From Arion vulgaris (lineage: Eukaryota; Mollusca; Gastropoda; Stylommatophora; Arionidae), in contig CM036765.1 of NCBI GenBank assembly GCA_020796225.1, positions 36,856,066-36,920,065 on the forward strand: a stretch of 64,000 nucleotides of DNA, in the 5' to 3' direction. Each line of letters starts with the position of its first letter. Position 1 is the first letter of the stretch. The position numbers and the translations under genes were made by a program. This document shows positions 1 through 11,048 of this stretch, one piece after another. Under the pieces are notes generated by a model that was not told the origin of the DNA, made no database searches, and worked only from the letters and a program-made list of their open reading frames with translations.

Positions 1-63
1 CCCATATAGTTCATATATTATGAAAATCTATAGTTGAAATAATACCACACTAGACACAACTAG

Positions 64-510
64 CCTGGAAATCTTCCCAATACAGCATTAGAACCAAGAC
101 TAATCTATACTGCAGCTATGTGATATCAACTTTGCCATACGGATCAGAATGTTGGAGAATGACAGAACTAAATATGTCCAAACTCTTCACCTTTCATATA
201 GCTTGTCTGCGAAAAATCTTATGCGTGTTCTGGCCAAATAATATCTCTAACCAAGAACTGCTCGCACAATGTCAACAAGAGAATATGAGCACCATCATCC
301 GAAGACGACACTGGAGATGGATCGGGCATGTGATGCACATGAAAACTGCACTGAGATGGACTCCAGAGGGTAAATGGAAACGTGGAAGACCCAAGACAAC
401 CCGGAGGAGAACGAGACAGAGCAAGAACTGAAAGAAATTAATCATAGCTGGAACACAATACAGAGGAAGACCATGAATAGAGAAGAATAGTGTGCGTTTG
501 TTGCTGCCCT
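64..510 (+). mobile_element. RTE-like LINE 3' fragment (subfamily B), left part
   Basis: This is the C-terminal coding region of a non-LTR retrotransposon. The frame carries YGSECWRMTE, a CLRKIL segment, a WRWIGHVM block and a basic GRPKT block. It aligns along its length with the LINE at 28500-29530. It is 5'-truncated, carries an 18-base in-frame deletion after the GHVM block and has premature stops near the end. The last bases of the element continue at 766-796; a SINE separates the two parts. It is dead. Confidence 0.85.
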
Positions 511-765
511 CTTCTTTCTTCTTTGCGTCTCGTTTTACGACCAATTTTAATCACTCTTTGTGATGTTTGATCTTTGCCAAGAACGTGTATGCGTTGCACA
601 TTGGTTTGGTAGGCCCCTAAACGCATAGAGTTCGACAAGTTTAGGACACATGCATCCGATTTCAGCCAAACCTACTTAGTCGCCTCTACGACATGCGTGG
701 CAGGTAACAGTGGTCCTATTCTTTACACCCCAAATTTGGGCCCCGGTAACCACTGGCGGTTGTGT
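511..765 (-). mobile_element. SINE-A copy nested in LINE
   Basis: Reverse-oriented copy of the commonest short repeat here. Read on the minus strand it begins with a CCGAGTGGTTACC-like head (here CCAGTGGTTACC), has the core GCATGTCGTAGAGGCGACTA, and ends in (AAG)n. It splits the LINE exactly where the uninterrupted copy at 29495 reads TTGCCCTAAACGCC. The flanks TTGCTGCCCT and TTGTGTCCT look like a decayed target duplication. Confidence 0.85.
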
Positions 766-796
766 CCTAAACGCCAAGGGCGTAACAGGCTAAAGA
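766..796 (+). mobile_element. RTE-like LINE 3' end, right part
   Basis: These bases match the end of the LINE at 29495-29520 (CCTAAACGCCAAGGGCGTAA), so they are the displaced 3' end of the fragment at 64-510. Confidence 0.75.
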
Positions 797-900
797 GACA
801 TAAAACTACACAGACCTCTGTGTGAGCTACAAAAGACAGTGAAGTTTATACAGGAAGCAACATTGAATATATAGGCAATATTTCAAGCGAACGAAAGAAA
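797..900 (+). mobile_element. 3' tail of RNase H-bearing LINE
   Basis: Matches the 3' end of the LINE at 53626-54644 (CGGACCTCTGTGTGAGCTA-like start, TTTCAAGCGAACGAAAG-like end). It is a severely 5'-truncated copy. Similar stubs lie at 4266-4375 and 4788-4945, so three copies of the tail fall within 4.2 kb in or beside gene 1. Confidence 0.75.
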
Positions 901-950
901 ATACTACCAGCTCTCTAAAAGGAAAAGAGAATTATTAAGGTTATACTCAC

Positions 951-2999
951 GCAGTGCTGTTGCTTTAAGTGAAAGTCTGCAGGCGATATCCCTAAGTATG
1001 GGATCAGCCATCCTCTCCAAGTACCGCAGGTTTTTTGGTCGTGATTGCATCTCATAATCCTGATCTTCATCATTGAAGTGGTTCTGATTAACATCGATAT
1101 CTACATCTGTTTTAGTACAACTTTCATCTGAATCTTCACCTCTATTATGTGTGTCATTTACAATATAATTATTACTGTTATCATTGACATTGTTCTTGTC
1201 TGTTTCTGGAAGATAATGTCGCATGAGTTCAGCCAAGGTATCATCATCACAAGATTGATTCTTTTCTATTTTTGAGTCAGCAGTTTGTAAACCAGACTGT
1301 TTCTTGTCTATTGTGGAGTCAGTAGTTTGTAAACCAGACTGTTTCTTGTCTATTGTGGAGTCAGTAGTTTGTAAACCAGACTGTTTCTTGTCTATTTTGG
1401 AGTCAGCAGTTTGTAAACCAATGTCTATGTCATTCATAATAAAGTTAGTTTGATTACTATATCTCATGCCTTCATTGTCGTATTCTTTGACTTTATTAAA
1501 AGCATTACTTTTCAAAAATTCAATAACCTGACTTAAGTTTGTAGCATCGCTTGCTGAAGATTTTCTGGATGTGTCTTCTTCCCTCTTGCTATCAATCTCT
1601 TTGTTTAGCATATCAACATTTCTATCACTTTTTTGCTCTAATAAAACATTACTAACTTCCATATCACAGGTGTCACCACTGGTATCGAAATCACTAAGCA
1701 TAAGATGATCATCTAACTGTGGTACTTTGTTGATTATTGGTGGTACCCCTTGGTTTTCCTCTCTCTTTGCTTCACAGAGATGTGTTTTTGATTTCAATGA
1801 ACTTTTACCTCTCTCTCTAAATTTTGTATTATTTTGATCTGTCTTTCGTAAGGACGACTTAGCCTCATTCTGTCCAGATGGCTTATCAGTGACAACTCTT
1901 CTGGGTGACTTTGCTTTGACATCCCATTCTGTAAACTCTGATCTTGACAAAACATTTTCAGAACTACCAGTGCCTAACTCAGGAAATGTTTGCCCTGTAG
2001 AATAATGCAGGTTTGATGCGGACGTAATATGATTACTAGTTCCTGAAGACGTCTCCAGCTTAGAAAAAGCACTTCCTGGTTTCTCAAACAATAAAGCTCT
2101 CTTTGCGTATCTATCTAATCTATCATTTATGTTACAGTTATCACTTGAAAAGTCTGACACTTTTTCAGTTGTCAGTGAAGGATACTTTAAGTGTGAGTGC
2201 TGATCATGATCATCATCTGTCAGCTGTGACTGAGATGTCTTGATGCTTGATTGAACATGTGCTGGTGCATGAGCAGGATAAAGCATGTTGTCATCAGATG
2301 AGACAGGAATGTCTGGATGTGTTATTTTTGAAAATATTTTCTTCTGGGCACTTGAATTATCATAAACTGTGCCAGTGTTGGTGCCTGTTTCTGAGACTGT
2401 AGCACCAAATCTGTAATCTGCGGATGAGTTGTTCAGTAATGATGCTGAATTACTATCTGAAAGTTTTGTAGAATGAACAAATGTAGATGTGGCCTTGCTT
2501 TTCTTAAGATCCTGATGTTCCCCAACAATCCATTCTGCTTTAGTGACTGACACATGTGAAGGGGTTACTGTTAGTAGTTCATTATTGGGATCATGTGGTT
2601 GGAAATTAGGGTACTTTAAAACATTATGAAAATGTTGAACTTCTGGCAAAGTGTGCTGGTATTGCTGTGGCTGTTGTTGCCACTGATTCTGTGACTGCTG
2701 CTGCTGCTTTTGGAGGATCTGCTGATTTTCCTGAAATTTCTGCCTCTGTACTTTTAGTTTTTCACTTAGACTAGAAGCAACTGTAGTCAATACTGTTGAG
2801 GATGTTATGGATTGGGTTGTATCTCTCTCTGGGATCATTTGTGGATACATTATTGATGGTTGACTTTCAAGATTCTCTAAGAGTTCTGCTTCCAGCAAAC
2901 GCTCAGGGTCAGGTGTGGAGGACACAAGGCGCTTATTGAAAGGAGTTCCAAACTCTTGATGATCAAAGTCTTCTCCGTGGTATGTGCCATCTCCATCAG
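951..2999 (-). CDS. Gene 1 exon 5 (large exon)
   Basis: 2049-bp exon. Acceptor TTTGTGTCTACAG precedes 2999 and donor GTGAGTAT begins at 950. An open frame extends a few codons past both splice sites, but there is no ATG at the upstream end, so this is an internal exon and not a single-exon gene. It contains TDGDGTYHGEDFDH near the start, Gln-rich tracts, the 42-bp repeat and a final ordered-looking block. Confidence 0.8.
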
Positions 3000-5900
3000 C
3001 TGTAGACACAAATATTTACAATGTATTGATAAACTTGTCTTATTTGAAACATTTTCATTAGAAGTATGGATACAATGATTAATCTTTAATATGTTGAACA
3101 TTTCATTATCTTTTTTTAATCATATAAAATATATGTTTAAATCTTGTATACAGTGATCCTCGGGGCAATAAGAGAGCAAACATGCTTTCATCAAAAGCAT
3201 CGATTGTTGGGGAGTTTAGGATGGATAAGGGGGATGTTCTTTGGTGTCTTGGCGACCTACTGTTGGATGAGGATACTAAAATAGATGTTAAATCAATAGA
3301 GCGATTTAGGGAGTTTTGAATAACATGTTGTACAAGTAGAGCTTGCTGCTTGAGAAGCAGAGAGAGAAGTGTGTTTAACCAGCGAGCCACAAGAACCTTC
3401 AGTATGCATACCCTTCAAAATCTGTTGTGGGAGACTATGGGACTGCCCAGAGTTCTGTGACATCAGTTCAATAGCCAAGAACCAATAAAGGAGATAATCA
3501 CTTTCATGTGCCCCAAGGATATTCCATCGAGAAAAAGCAGAATCGATCGTGGAGATAAGTGCCAGATTGATGACACTATCTGTGTCCTCAGGTCTGGAAG
3601 CTAATCGAGTTGGGCGTCCGTCATTCAAAATAGACAGGTCAGAGTTTAATAGAGCATGACTCAAAGTGACGCCTTGTCTATTCTCAGTAGCACTGTCCCA
3701 TTCTTTTGAACGAGCGTTAAAATCACCTCCTATGATAAGCTTAAAATTTTCTATAGGCGTAATATTTTGAAAAAAAGCAATAGACTGTTCTACAATAGAC
3801 AAAATGGGTGGGAGGGAGAAATGGGGCCAAAATTTCAACTTTGTATGCTGCTGCTAGAGCCGCTGTAGCATAGTTGTTAGTGAACTCGTTTCAAGGCTGG
3901 TGGTCTGGGTTCAGCTCCGCAATGCGCATGGAATTTTTCCCGACCGCGGCGGCTCTCAGGTCGACCCAGCCTCAACTGGGTACCAGACATGCTCTGGGAA
4001 AGTAAAGGCGGCTGGCGTGATGCTGATAACATCACCCATCGTGTGCCGACGGTCAATGAAAAATACAGGCCTAACACTGTATTGACCTATATACCACGAG
4101 GTATGAAAGGGTTCCTTTACTTTTTTTTTTTATGCTGCTGCTGTTTATAAAGTTCCATACTTTATTCTATCCCTAAAAGGACTCTGCCTTCATTCAAATC
4201 AAAATGATCTCTTGTAGTGTACTGTAGTTGTTTTTTAAGTCTTGAATAAGACTTTATTCATTTATTCAAGCACTACACGGACCTCTGTGTGAGCTACGAA
4301 AGACAGTGAAGTTCATACAAGAGACAACATTGAATATATAGACATATTTCAAGCGAACGAAAGGAAGGAAGGATTTATTCAAGCATTTCAAGCACATAAG
4401 CATTTATTCAATAAGATGCTGCAGGGAAACAAAGCTACACAATACATTTAGAAGGAAAATTGTCTTGCTTACAATTCATGAAGAAGTTCTAACAGTGTTA
4501 GCCAAAAAGAGCACATATTACTAGAAAAACTTACTTTCATAATCTGCTGCTGGGATGATAATTCCAGTAGCCTCTTCAGCTTTGACTAACTCAGTCTGTA
4601 TTTGCATTTGTGAAACCACTTCTGTCTGCTGCAAGAAATTCTCCTCAACTTTCTTGTCAATCTGTGGCTGTTTCTTGGTGCTTACAAAAGACTTGTGAGC
4701 TAAATCAAATGTATGAGAAAATACTTGTTATATTCAGAGTAATATTGTCATCAATGCACTTTAATATTCAACTTGAAAAGTTAAGAATACTTCAAGACTG
4801 TCCGAATATGATATACTGAAGCAAACTCACAGGCCAAGGGAAACAACACTGACCTCTGCGTGAGTTACAAAAGACAGTGACATTTATACAAGAAACAACA
4901 TTGGATACATAGACAATATTTCATGCAAACAAAAGGAAGGAAAGTTAAGAAACAGATATATCTCTGTAAAATATCTACAATGCAACAAAAGCCAAACGGA
5001 TAAGATAGTTAATAAGTATAAGAATTACTTCTTCTTCTTCTTCGCGTTCGTTCTTTACAACCAATTTCAATCAATCTTTGTGATTTGTTTGATCCTTGCC
5101 AAGAACGTGTATACATTGCACATTGGTTTGGTAGGCCCTTAAACGCATATACTTCTACACGCTTAGGACACATGCATCCGATTTCAGCCAAACCTCCTTA
5201 GTCCTCTTACGACATGCATGGCAGGTAACAGTGGTTCTATTCTTTACACCCCAAATTTGGATCCCGGTAACCACTCGGGCGGTATAAGAATTAATTCAGT
5301 TTATAAATGTCTAAACAAGATTCACTTGATCAAACCAAAACTAAATACCGGTCCTAGATGAAGACATATATTTTTAACCCTGCATATTTGGAAAGCTACA
5401 AGGATAGCAAGAGATGCACAGTATGTCACCCTCTTTTCATTTGTCTCGATGAGAACCAAGGATGAAGGTTTTATTTGTAGCTGAACAAGAATGAAATACC
5501 CAACACCTGGGAAAGAACCTAATGCTCATAACTATATCAGCAATCTCAATTACTGACACTACCAAATCTGGGTGAATAATGGAGGTGGATGCCTAATAAC
5601 CTTGTTAAACTACTCTGGCATATGACAAACATGACCAATCCATCTCCATCTTTGTCTTTTAATGATGATCTCCAATGATGCACGATTTGTTCATTTCAAA
5701 AGCTCTTCATTTGCTATTGTATTTGGCTAGCATATTTGCAGGATTTTTCTTTAACATTTATTTTGGAATGTCTTCAGCTGGTGTATGATGCTGTGGGTCA
5801 TTTTCCTTCACTCCCTACTGTTTGATAACATTATTCGACATGTGCGGAGCTCGTGGGCTTTCACTGCTCAGGTCGGAGGTGATGTTGTGAAGGAAGACAG

Positions 5901-8900
5901 TGGTGGTTTTGCCGTGACTACAAGCAGTCTCACTATGGAAATCATGGCGGTTACCAAAGCGATGATTTGGCTAGAATCACAGACTTTTATCCATGCATGT
6001 TTTCTCAGTGACTCAATGAGTATGCTCAGGAAGATTGAAACAGGATGGGCTAGGAGACATTGGATAGAATCGCTGGGGAGGTCTAAGCTGACAAAGATCA
6101 GTTTTATTTTTGTGCCAGGGCATGCAGGTGTAAGGGGAATGAACGTGCGGATAGGCTTGCAGGTATGGCTGCTGTCCAAAGCGGACGAGCAATGGACCAG
6201 GCTGATATTATAAATTCCTTAAGGGAGAGAGGGCGTGTACATGATCCACGAATAGCGGTGAATCCACAACACTAACCAGACTGCAAGAACTCAAAGTTAA
6301 GTGTGGTGTAGCTCGACAAGAACGCTATGCTGGCAGACAAAGAAGAATTGTAAACCAACAAAGAACCGGTGTCGGTAGTCGCCACACGCTGATGGACATA
6401 CTGAGGGAGAGATCGGAGCACTTATGGACTAATTTGTTCGACGTGCAGTGATGGTGATCCGACGACTAAACTAAACTAAACTGTTTGATAACACTCTCAG
6501 GACACTGTTTCTATAGATTTTAAGATTCAATCCCTTGGTTTTCCAGATTTTGATGAGCATGGCAAAAGTTTGACTTCCTCTGTGATTTCATTTTGTAACA
6601 TAATTGGGTTTTGTAATTTTTGGTTATTCCTCATTACTTTCCTTTTTCAATATTAATTTTAGGCCCTATTGCTTGAACTGTTCTGGATAGTGTATCTATT
6701 TTCGCTCAAGCCTCCTCGTATCAACTGGTCAAAAGACTAATATCATCTGCATAATCTAAATCTTCCAGTACTGAAGTAAGAGTCCATCGAATGCCTCTGC
6801 TTCTATCCTTTATGGTCTCTCATCAGCCAGCCTATGGCAAGGTTAAACAAGAATGGTGAAATAACATACACCTGTCTAACTTCTGTTTTGACTTTGAAGC
6901 ACTCTGTGAGATGATTATTGCAAACATTTTTACACTGAAAGTCTTTAATTACACTAATGACTTTTGTTGGTATACCATATTGCTGGAGTCCCTCGTCATT
7001 CAGGAGAGCCTTACACTGACTTCAGAGGTATCCAGATTTGTTAATTTTCAATAATAGTGACTAGCGATACTCACACTTAAGTCTCATTGACTTCGCTGCT
7101 TCAGAAGGCTCAGAATAAAGTGTGAAACCGGCTTTGGATGGTACTGGACCCCGTCTTATATTCTCAGTCACCACGGGTTTACTAGGCGTCCTGACAACAT
7201 AATAATAGAGATTTTAAAATAAGTTTTCATTTAAAATAAGAAATTCTAATTTTACTTGAAACAAAATACATAGAACACAATCATAACTATTTTCTGTGTA
7301 GAAACTGGATCTCTATATTGAGGAGGACAAAGTAAGATACTGCCACATTTTATGAATGTCATAAGAAGTAAAGAAAGAAGTAGGAGTTGTACATGTAGAT
7401 AGCAACATGCAGAAGAAATTACAGAAAATAAAACTGCAAGAGCATATACTGATTTGGGACATACTTCCTTCAATGATTATAACTGATGTGGTGGCTCCAT
7501 TTTCCTTCAAGGACTATAGCTGATGAGTAGTCCCATGTTCCTTTAAGAATTATAACTGATGTGGTAGTCCCATATTCCTTCAAGGACTATAGCTGATGTG
7601 GTAGTCCCATGTTCCTTCAAGGATTATAACTGATGTGGTAGTCCCATGTTCCTTCAAGGATTATAACTGATGTGGTACCCCCATGTTCCTTCAAGGACTA
7701 TAACTGATGTGGTATCCCCATGTTCCTTCAAGGATTATAACTGATGTGGTACCCCCATGTTCCTTCAAGGACTATAACTGATGTGGTATCCCCATGTTCC
7801 TTCAAGGATTATAACTGATGTGGTACCCCCATGGTCCTTTAAGAATTATAACTGATGTGGTGTCCCCAAGTTCCTTCAAGGAATTCAACTGATGTCATGA
7901 CTACATGTTCCTTTGAAAGTGAATATTTGTATATTTAGTCTTTACTTATACTGGCATCATGTATAGCAGAAACAAACTCACTCAACTTTGTTCAGTCTAT
8001 CATCATTTAAAGAGCAGTCAAGAACTTCCATATCCTTTTTTTTAAAAAAAAACCACAAAGTTGTCCGTAATCAGTCTTTATATTCCTGTTGCTACAAGGT
8101 CTACAGAATGGTAGTCATGGTGAGATTGTTAGCATTTTTAATCTGGATATGACCAACCAAATTCCAACCATTTAATCATTGTTGTGGTGTGCATAATCTT
8201 CCTGTTTTCTCTATGAAAACATTTCTTGGTTACTGATTTTGTTGGAGATTCTGGCAATATATGCTACACAGATTGTGTGGAAGTATAACAGTTATGAGAT
8301 ACACATATAGATATATATTATTTAAATGATTTAAACACTTTTTTTACTAACTGTTTTCTGACACGTCCTTTTCCCAATGATTTTCCGCCATCTTCTTTTG
8401 TCACCTGAATACCACAGAAATTAAAACATGATGTTAAAATAGAACTTGCTAAATGTTTCTATAAATCTGGTTGAAAAATAAACCCGTCAAAAGCACTAGA
8501 TGTTGCTTCCAAGTAAGTGTATTATTCTTCTTCGTCATTCATTCTCATACTCCTACTGGTTATAGCAAAATGCAGTCCGGAGAACAGAATGTGCTGTGTC
8601 ACAGTTTTCAGTGTGGGCTGTTGTATCTGCATCTTTCAGCATGCAACATCCTAATTCAGCATTGTCTTTTTGGGGTACAGGGTTAGCTTTTCACTCTTTG
8701 ATCACAAAGTTAGTCTGACTTCTTGGTAGTCTTCTGTTTCCAAGGCTGCCACAGAGAGTCTTGGTCAGCTTTGTTCTGATGCTAGTAGTCAGCTATGAGT
8801 TACTGACAGCTACAAATCAATGCAGTGTGTGTGTAGACCTCCCCAAGATAATAGAGCGTTTGGCCTCCAGTACATGTATTTAAAATCTGACAAAGCATTA

Positions 8901-9306
8901 CTCAAAGTTAGCCATACATAACAAGGAACACCTCTGAAGTCAGAGTAAGACTCGCCTGAATGACAAGGGCCAATGGTGATAAGGAAAGTAAAGCCTTCAT
9001 GCAAAAATCACTCAGTGACTCCATGACTTTACTTGAATTTATTGGGTGAAGGGGAAAATAAAACAAGGAACAAAAGTTCTCTTTCTACACAACATGTTTA
9101 CTGTTGTATTTCATTTGCTTTGATGAATAGGAGATTTTTCTTTCTCATATTTTACATATTTGGTGTAGTCCCTTTGATAATATGTCTGCTGTCTCATTGG
9201 CAGATATACCACAGTGGATGGTATCTAGACTGGAAGTAAAAAATGCAAATTATAAAAACAAAATCTCAACCTTTTCACCAGTAGCTTGATCTTGCCTTCT
9301 TCCCAT
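951..9306 (-). CDS. Gene 1: five-exon gene for an unrecognised disordered protein (3' end outside window)
   Basis: Coding exons on the minus strand are 9271-9306, 8352-8404, 7075-7190, 4535-4699 and 951-2999. All internal boundaries are AG/GT, and the phases match at every junction (0, 2, 1, 1), giving about 806 codons with no stop. Translation starts at the ATG at 9306 (MGRRQDQATGEK). The last donor, CTGC|GTGAGTAT at 950, leads to an exon left of the window. The protein is polar and low-complexity: a Lys/Arg-rich N-terminus, a Gln-rich stretch encoded near 2660-2740, a four-fold 14-residue repeat, and many Ser/Asn/Asp residues. I see no catalytic motif, membrane segment or signal peptide. 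A segment encoded near 960-1040 (RYLERMADPILRDIACRLSL) looks helical and ordered. Function unknown; a scaffold-type role is only a guess. The introns hold many TE fragments. Confidence 0.7.
1252..1422 (-). repeat. 42-bp coding tandem repeat, about 4 units
   Basis: Four near-identical 42-bp units encode a 14-residue motif of the type SGLQTTDSTIDKKQ. The unit length preserves the frame and most changes are conservative (Ala/Thr, Ser/Thr, Asp/Glu). Length variation between individuals is likely. Confidence 0.9.
3150..3840 (-). mobile_element. LINE endonuclease-domain fragment
   Basis: Reverse-strand coding remnant of an AP-type endonuclease (EEP fold) from a non-LTR retrotransposon. Visible motifs are IIGGDFNARSKEWDS (catalytic Asp and Asn), LNDGRPTRLAS and DSVINLALIS. 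The final SDH is altered (SDY). The frame is interrupted further downstream. It lies in gene 1 intron 4. Confidence 0.7.
3853..4132 (+). mobile_element. SINE-C (tRNA-derived head, T-rich 3' end)
   Basis: The head GCTGTAGCATAGTTGTTAGTG resembles a pol III A box and GTCTGGGTTCAGCTCC a B box about 50 bases later. A body follows, then a T-rich end. Related copies are at 47596-47880 and 56655-57065, both reversed. It does not fold as a plausible tRNA, so it is a SINE and not a tRNA gene. Confidence 0.7.
4266..4375 (+). mobile_element. 3' tail of RNase H-bearing LINE
   Basis: Close match to 54540-54645, including CACGGACCTCTGTGTGAGCT and the AAGGAAGGAAGG tail. 5'-truncated stub in gene 1 intron 4. 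Confidence 0.8.
4535..4699 (-). CDS. Gene 1 exon 4
   Basis: 165-bp exon, phase 1 in and phase 1 out. Acceptor GATTTAG precedes 4699 and donor GTAAGT begins at 4534. It encodes a polar, helical-looking segment including HKSFVSTKKQPQIDKK and AEEATGIIIPAADYE. Confidence 0.7.
4788..4945 (+). mobile_element. 3' end of RNase H-bearing LINE
   Basis: Starts with the coding tail LQDCPNMI also found at 54475-54500, then the same 3' sequence and an AAAGGAAGG tail. 5'-truncated and more diverged than the copy at 4266. Confidence 0.75.
5028..5282 (-). mobile_element. SINE-A, full length, 11-bp TSD
   Basis: Complete reverse-oriented SINE-A of 255 bp flanked by TATAAGAATTA at 5017-5027 and 5283-5293. The (CTT)n start is the reversed (AAG)n tail, and the CCGAGTGG head lies at the right end. 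Confidence 0.92.
5600..7025 (-). mobile_element. Heavily decayed RTE-like LINE, split by a later LINE
   Basis: Read on the minus strand with many stops and frameshifts, it keeps recognisable LINE pieces: a PNTIANEELL segment, QRWRWIGHVCHMPE near 5620-5660, and the DFADD-like region near 6740-6770 (now DYADDI-like). It is interrupted by the insertion at 5831-6480. It is much older than the LINEs at 11049 or 22699 and lies in gene 1 intron 3. Confidence 0.6.
5831..6480 (+). mobile_element. 5'-truncated RNase H LINE, 13-14 bp TSD
   Basis: Encodes the end of an RNase H domain: SSLTMEIMAV (catalytic Glu), FLSDSMSMLRKIE (Asp) and FVPGHAGVRG followed, after a frameshift, by the NERADRLAG-type end. 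The tail is (CTAAA)n. ACTGTTTGATAACA lies on both sides (5817-5830 and 6480-6493; one base is ambiguous). Relatives are at 47157 and 57560. Confidence 0.88.
7075..7190 (-). CDS. Gene 1 exon 3
   Basis: 116-bp exon, acceptor TTGTCAG and donor GTGAGTAT, phase 2 in and phase 1 out. Encodes a basic then mixed segment that includes RRGPVPSKAGFTLYSEPSEA. Confidence 0.7.
7466..7912. repeat. 37-bp minisatellite, about 12 units
   Basis: Tandem units of the type CCTTCAAGGACTATAACTGA followed by TGTGGTATCCCCATGTT. Main variants are ACTATA/ATTATA and TAGTC/TACCC/TATCC. Lies in gene 1 intron 2. Confidence 0.92.
8352..8404 (-). CDS. Gene 1 exon 2
   Basis: 53-bp exon, acceptor GTATTCAG and donor GTTAGT, phase 0 in and phase 2 out. 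Encodes the Lys/Arg/Gly-rich VTKEDGGKSLGKGRVRKQ. Confidence 0.6.
8840..9012 (+). repeat. Dispersed repeat G, copy 1
   Basis: Contains GGTGATAAGGAAAG and TTCATGCAAAAATCA. The same motifs occur in order at about 9690-9835 (reversed), 38870-38960 (reversed) and 60306-60400. No coding potential or tRNA-like head seen. Class unknown. Confidence 0.5.
9271..9306 (-). CDS. Gene 1 first coding exon
   Basis: Twelve codons, MGRRQDQATGEK, ending at a GTTGAG donor (intron starts at 9270). The ATG context is ACAATGG. A CTAG six bases upstream could be an acceptor for a non-coding exon further right. Confidence 0.55.
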
Positions 9307-9504
9307 TGTCTTCTAGAAATCACAGACTGTCTAAAAATGGTAAACCTAAACCTGCATAGTAAATATAAACAGAATGTATAAACTCAACAAGATTACAACA
9401 AGTGAGTTACAATTTAGCATATAATATTCAATTATAATAAAGATTAGAGATAACAGAACTGACTCACATCTTAGATCATGCATTTCAACAATTATTTATT
9501 CGAC

Positions 9505-9643
9505 AATCGCCCTAGTGGTTACCGGGGTCCAAATTTGGGGTGTAAATAATAGCACCACTGTTACCTGCCACGCATGTCGTAAGAGGCGACTAAGGAGGTG
9601 TGGATGAAATCGGATGCACATGTCCTAAGCATGTTTATTTGAC
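9505..9643 (+). mobile_element. SINE-A head only (3'-truncated)
   Basis: Matches SINE-A from its CCTAGTGGTTACCGGGG head to ATGCACATGTCCTAA, then diverges. The missing part is the 3' half, unlike normal 5' truncation. Compare 14838-14958 and 21508-21622. Confidence 0.8.
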
Positions 9644-9689
9644 AACAATAATCATCTTCTTGCATTCACATGCTATGAATTCAGGTGTA

Positions 9690-9835
9690 GTCAGGACGCA
9701 TGATATGGTCGTTCTGAATAATTTGTTCATGTGTAAGGCCTGCTTTCCTTATTATCAATGTATCCCACAATACAGGTGTACGTTCTCTGACTTCAGAGGT
9801 GTAACAATAAACTCACATGAGAATGAATCAAGACT
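9690..9835 (-). repeat. Dispersed repeat G, copy 2
   Basis: Reverse complement carries CACCTCTGAAGTCAGAG and AATAAGGAAAGCAGGCCTT, as in the copy at 8840-9012. Confidence 0.4.
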
Positions 9836-9965
9836 GACATATTTCCCTAGGACCAAACAGATCTGACATCATGCTACAGTATAACTCGATAGATGTGGCA
9901 ATGTCTGGAGGAACCCGTAAGCTCCTGACATGTTTAACCAGACAGACAAGTCTTGAGAAGAGGAG

Positions 9966-10055
9966 ACAGACTACTTCTTATTTGAACGCTCCATATCGAC
10001 CACTTGTTCAACTTTGACATCTGTGAATGATCTGAGCCTAGGAATGATTGTATGT
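9966..10055 (-). mobile_element. SINE-A-prime 3' fragment
   Basis: Minus strand reads AACAAGTGGTCGATATGGAG and continues into the tail, matching the 3' part of the complete element at 45656-45915. Confidence 0.65.
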
Positions 10056-10135
10056 TGTCACCTGTAAGGTCATCGATGTATTCCGTCCCATTTTCTAGTA
10101 CGTTTTTCCGAAAAACAACACACCTTTTGATTTCA

Positions 10136-10689
10136 TGCAAATCTAGTTCGTGTGTGCATTATTTTTCGTGTGAGTTCCCTTATTTGTTTGTACAGATATT
10201 TTATAATAATTCTATGTCCTTTTTGATGTGAGATTTAATAATTATCAGTCAGATTGAGCTCTGGGTTATTATAATTAATATTATAATAATAATGAGCCAT
10301 CAGTAATTTATTATTTACTTAATAAAAGTATACTTACTCTATTTATATTTCAAATGACACTAAATTGAACGCTAACAAGCATGACTGTTTTAGTGGTTTC
10401 TAACTTTTTAGCTAGACAGTTAACTTCAGACAAACAGTTCAAACAGCTATGTTTATACTTGATCGAAATTTCGTACTGCACGCTGCGCAGCGACACATTT
10501 TTCTTCCTTTCTGTATCTACAAATGTATAACCGAATACAGATTTCCTTAAAGAAACAAAATGTTTATTTTTAATCTGTGCGATTTTATGTACCATCTCTA
10601 TGTTGGTGTGTTATAAACTGTATTTTACTCTGAAATATTTTCTGTCACTTGTCTTGACGGTCCACTATAATTTATTTCTTGTTTGTTTG
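10136..10689. other. No feature recognised
   Basis: AT-rich sequence upstream of gene 1. No exon with both splice sites and no repeat match seen. The gene 1 promoter may lie here or in 9310-9500, but I cannot place it. Confidence 0.3.
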
Positions 10690-10972
10690 TTATGTAGGGG
10701 ACTAAAGCCTCTTTAAGCCGAGGCCCAAGAGACGCGTCTTTCAACCTAATGAAAATCGAAAATCGTGGCATATCCTTTATAGGACGTAACCATCAACCAC
10801 AGAAAACGAGTCGTTTATTTTCTAGGCACCATGTATACGTTCATTAGTTTGCCATTGCTTTCTGAACGGTGCGAATTTGCTTCCAAATTTGCCCACCGTG
10901 GGGTTTGAACCAGGTACGCTAGGGTTTGTCATCGAGCTCACTACCCCTTGAGCTACAGACGCTCACTTTCAA
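10690..10972 (-). mobile_element. SINE-D (tRNA-derived)
   Basis: Minus strand begins GTCTGTAGCTCAAGGGGTAG (A box) and has CTGGTTCAAACCCC (B box) about 45 bases later, then a non-tRNA body ending near CCCCTACATAAC. The acceptor ends do not pair, so it is not a functional tRNA gene. Confidence 0.7.
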
Positions 10973-11048
10973 CCTAAGGTGAACCTTTTTTTTAAATCGC
11001 GAAACACGTAAAATTTTAAAAACAAATTACTGTATGTATTCATCATCA

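Noticed and set aside
904..3009. Single-exon 701-residue gene starting at 3009
   Set aside because: The upstream end has GTG instead of ATG, and both ends run through good splice sites (acceptor ending at 3000, donor at 950), so it is an internal exon.
7466..7912. CRISPR-like array
   Set aside because: Units are contiguous tandem copies without unique spacers, in a eukaryotic intron. This holds for all arrays in the window.
10898..10972. tRNA gene
   Set aside because: A and B boxes are present, but acceptor and T stems do not pair and a SINE body follows. The same applies to the heads at 3853, 39764, 47815 and 50277.
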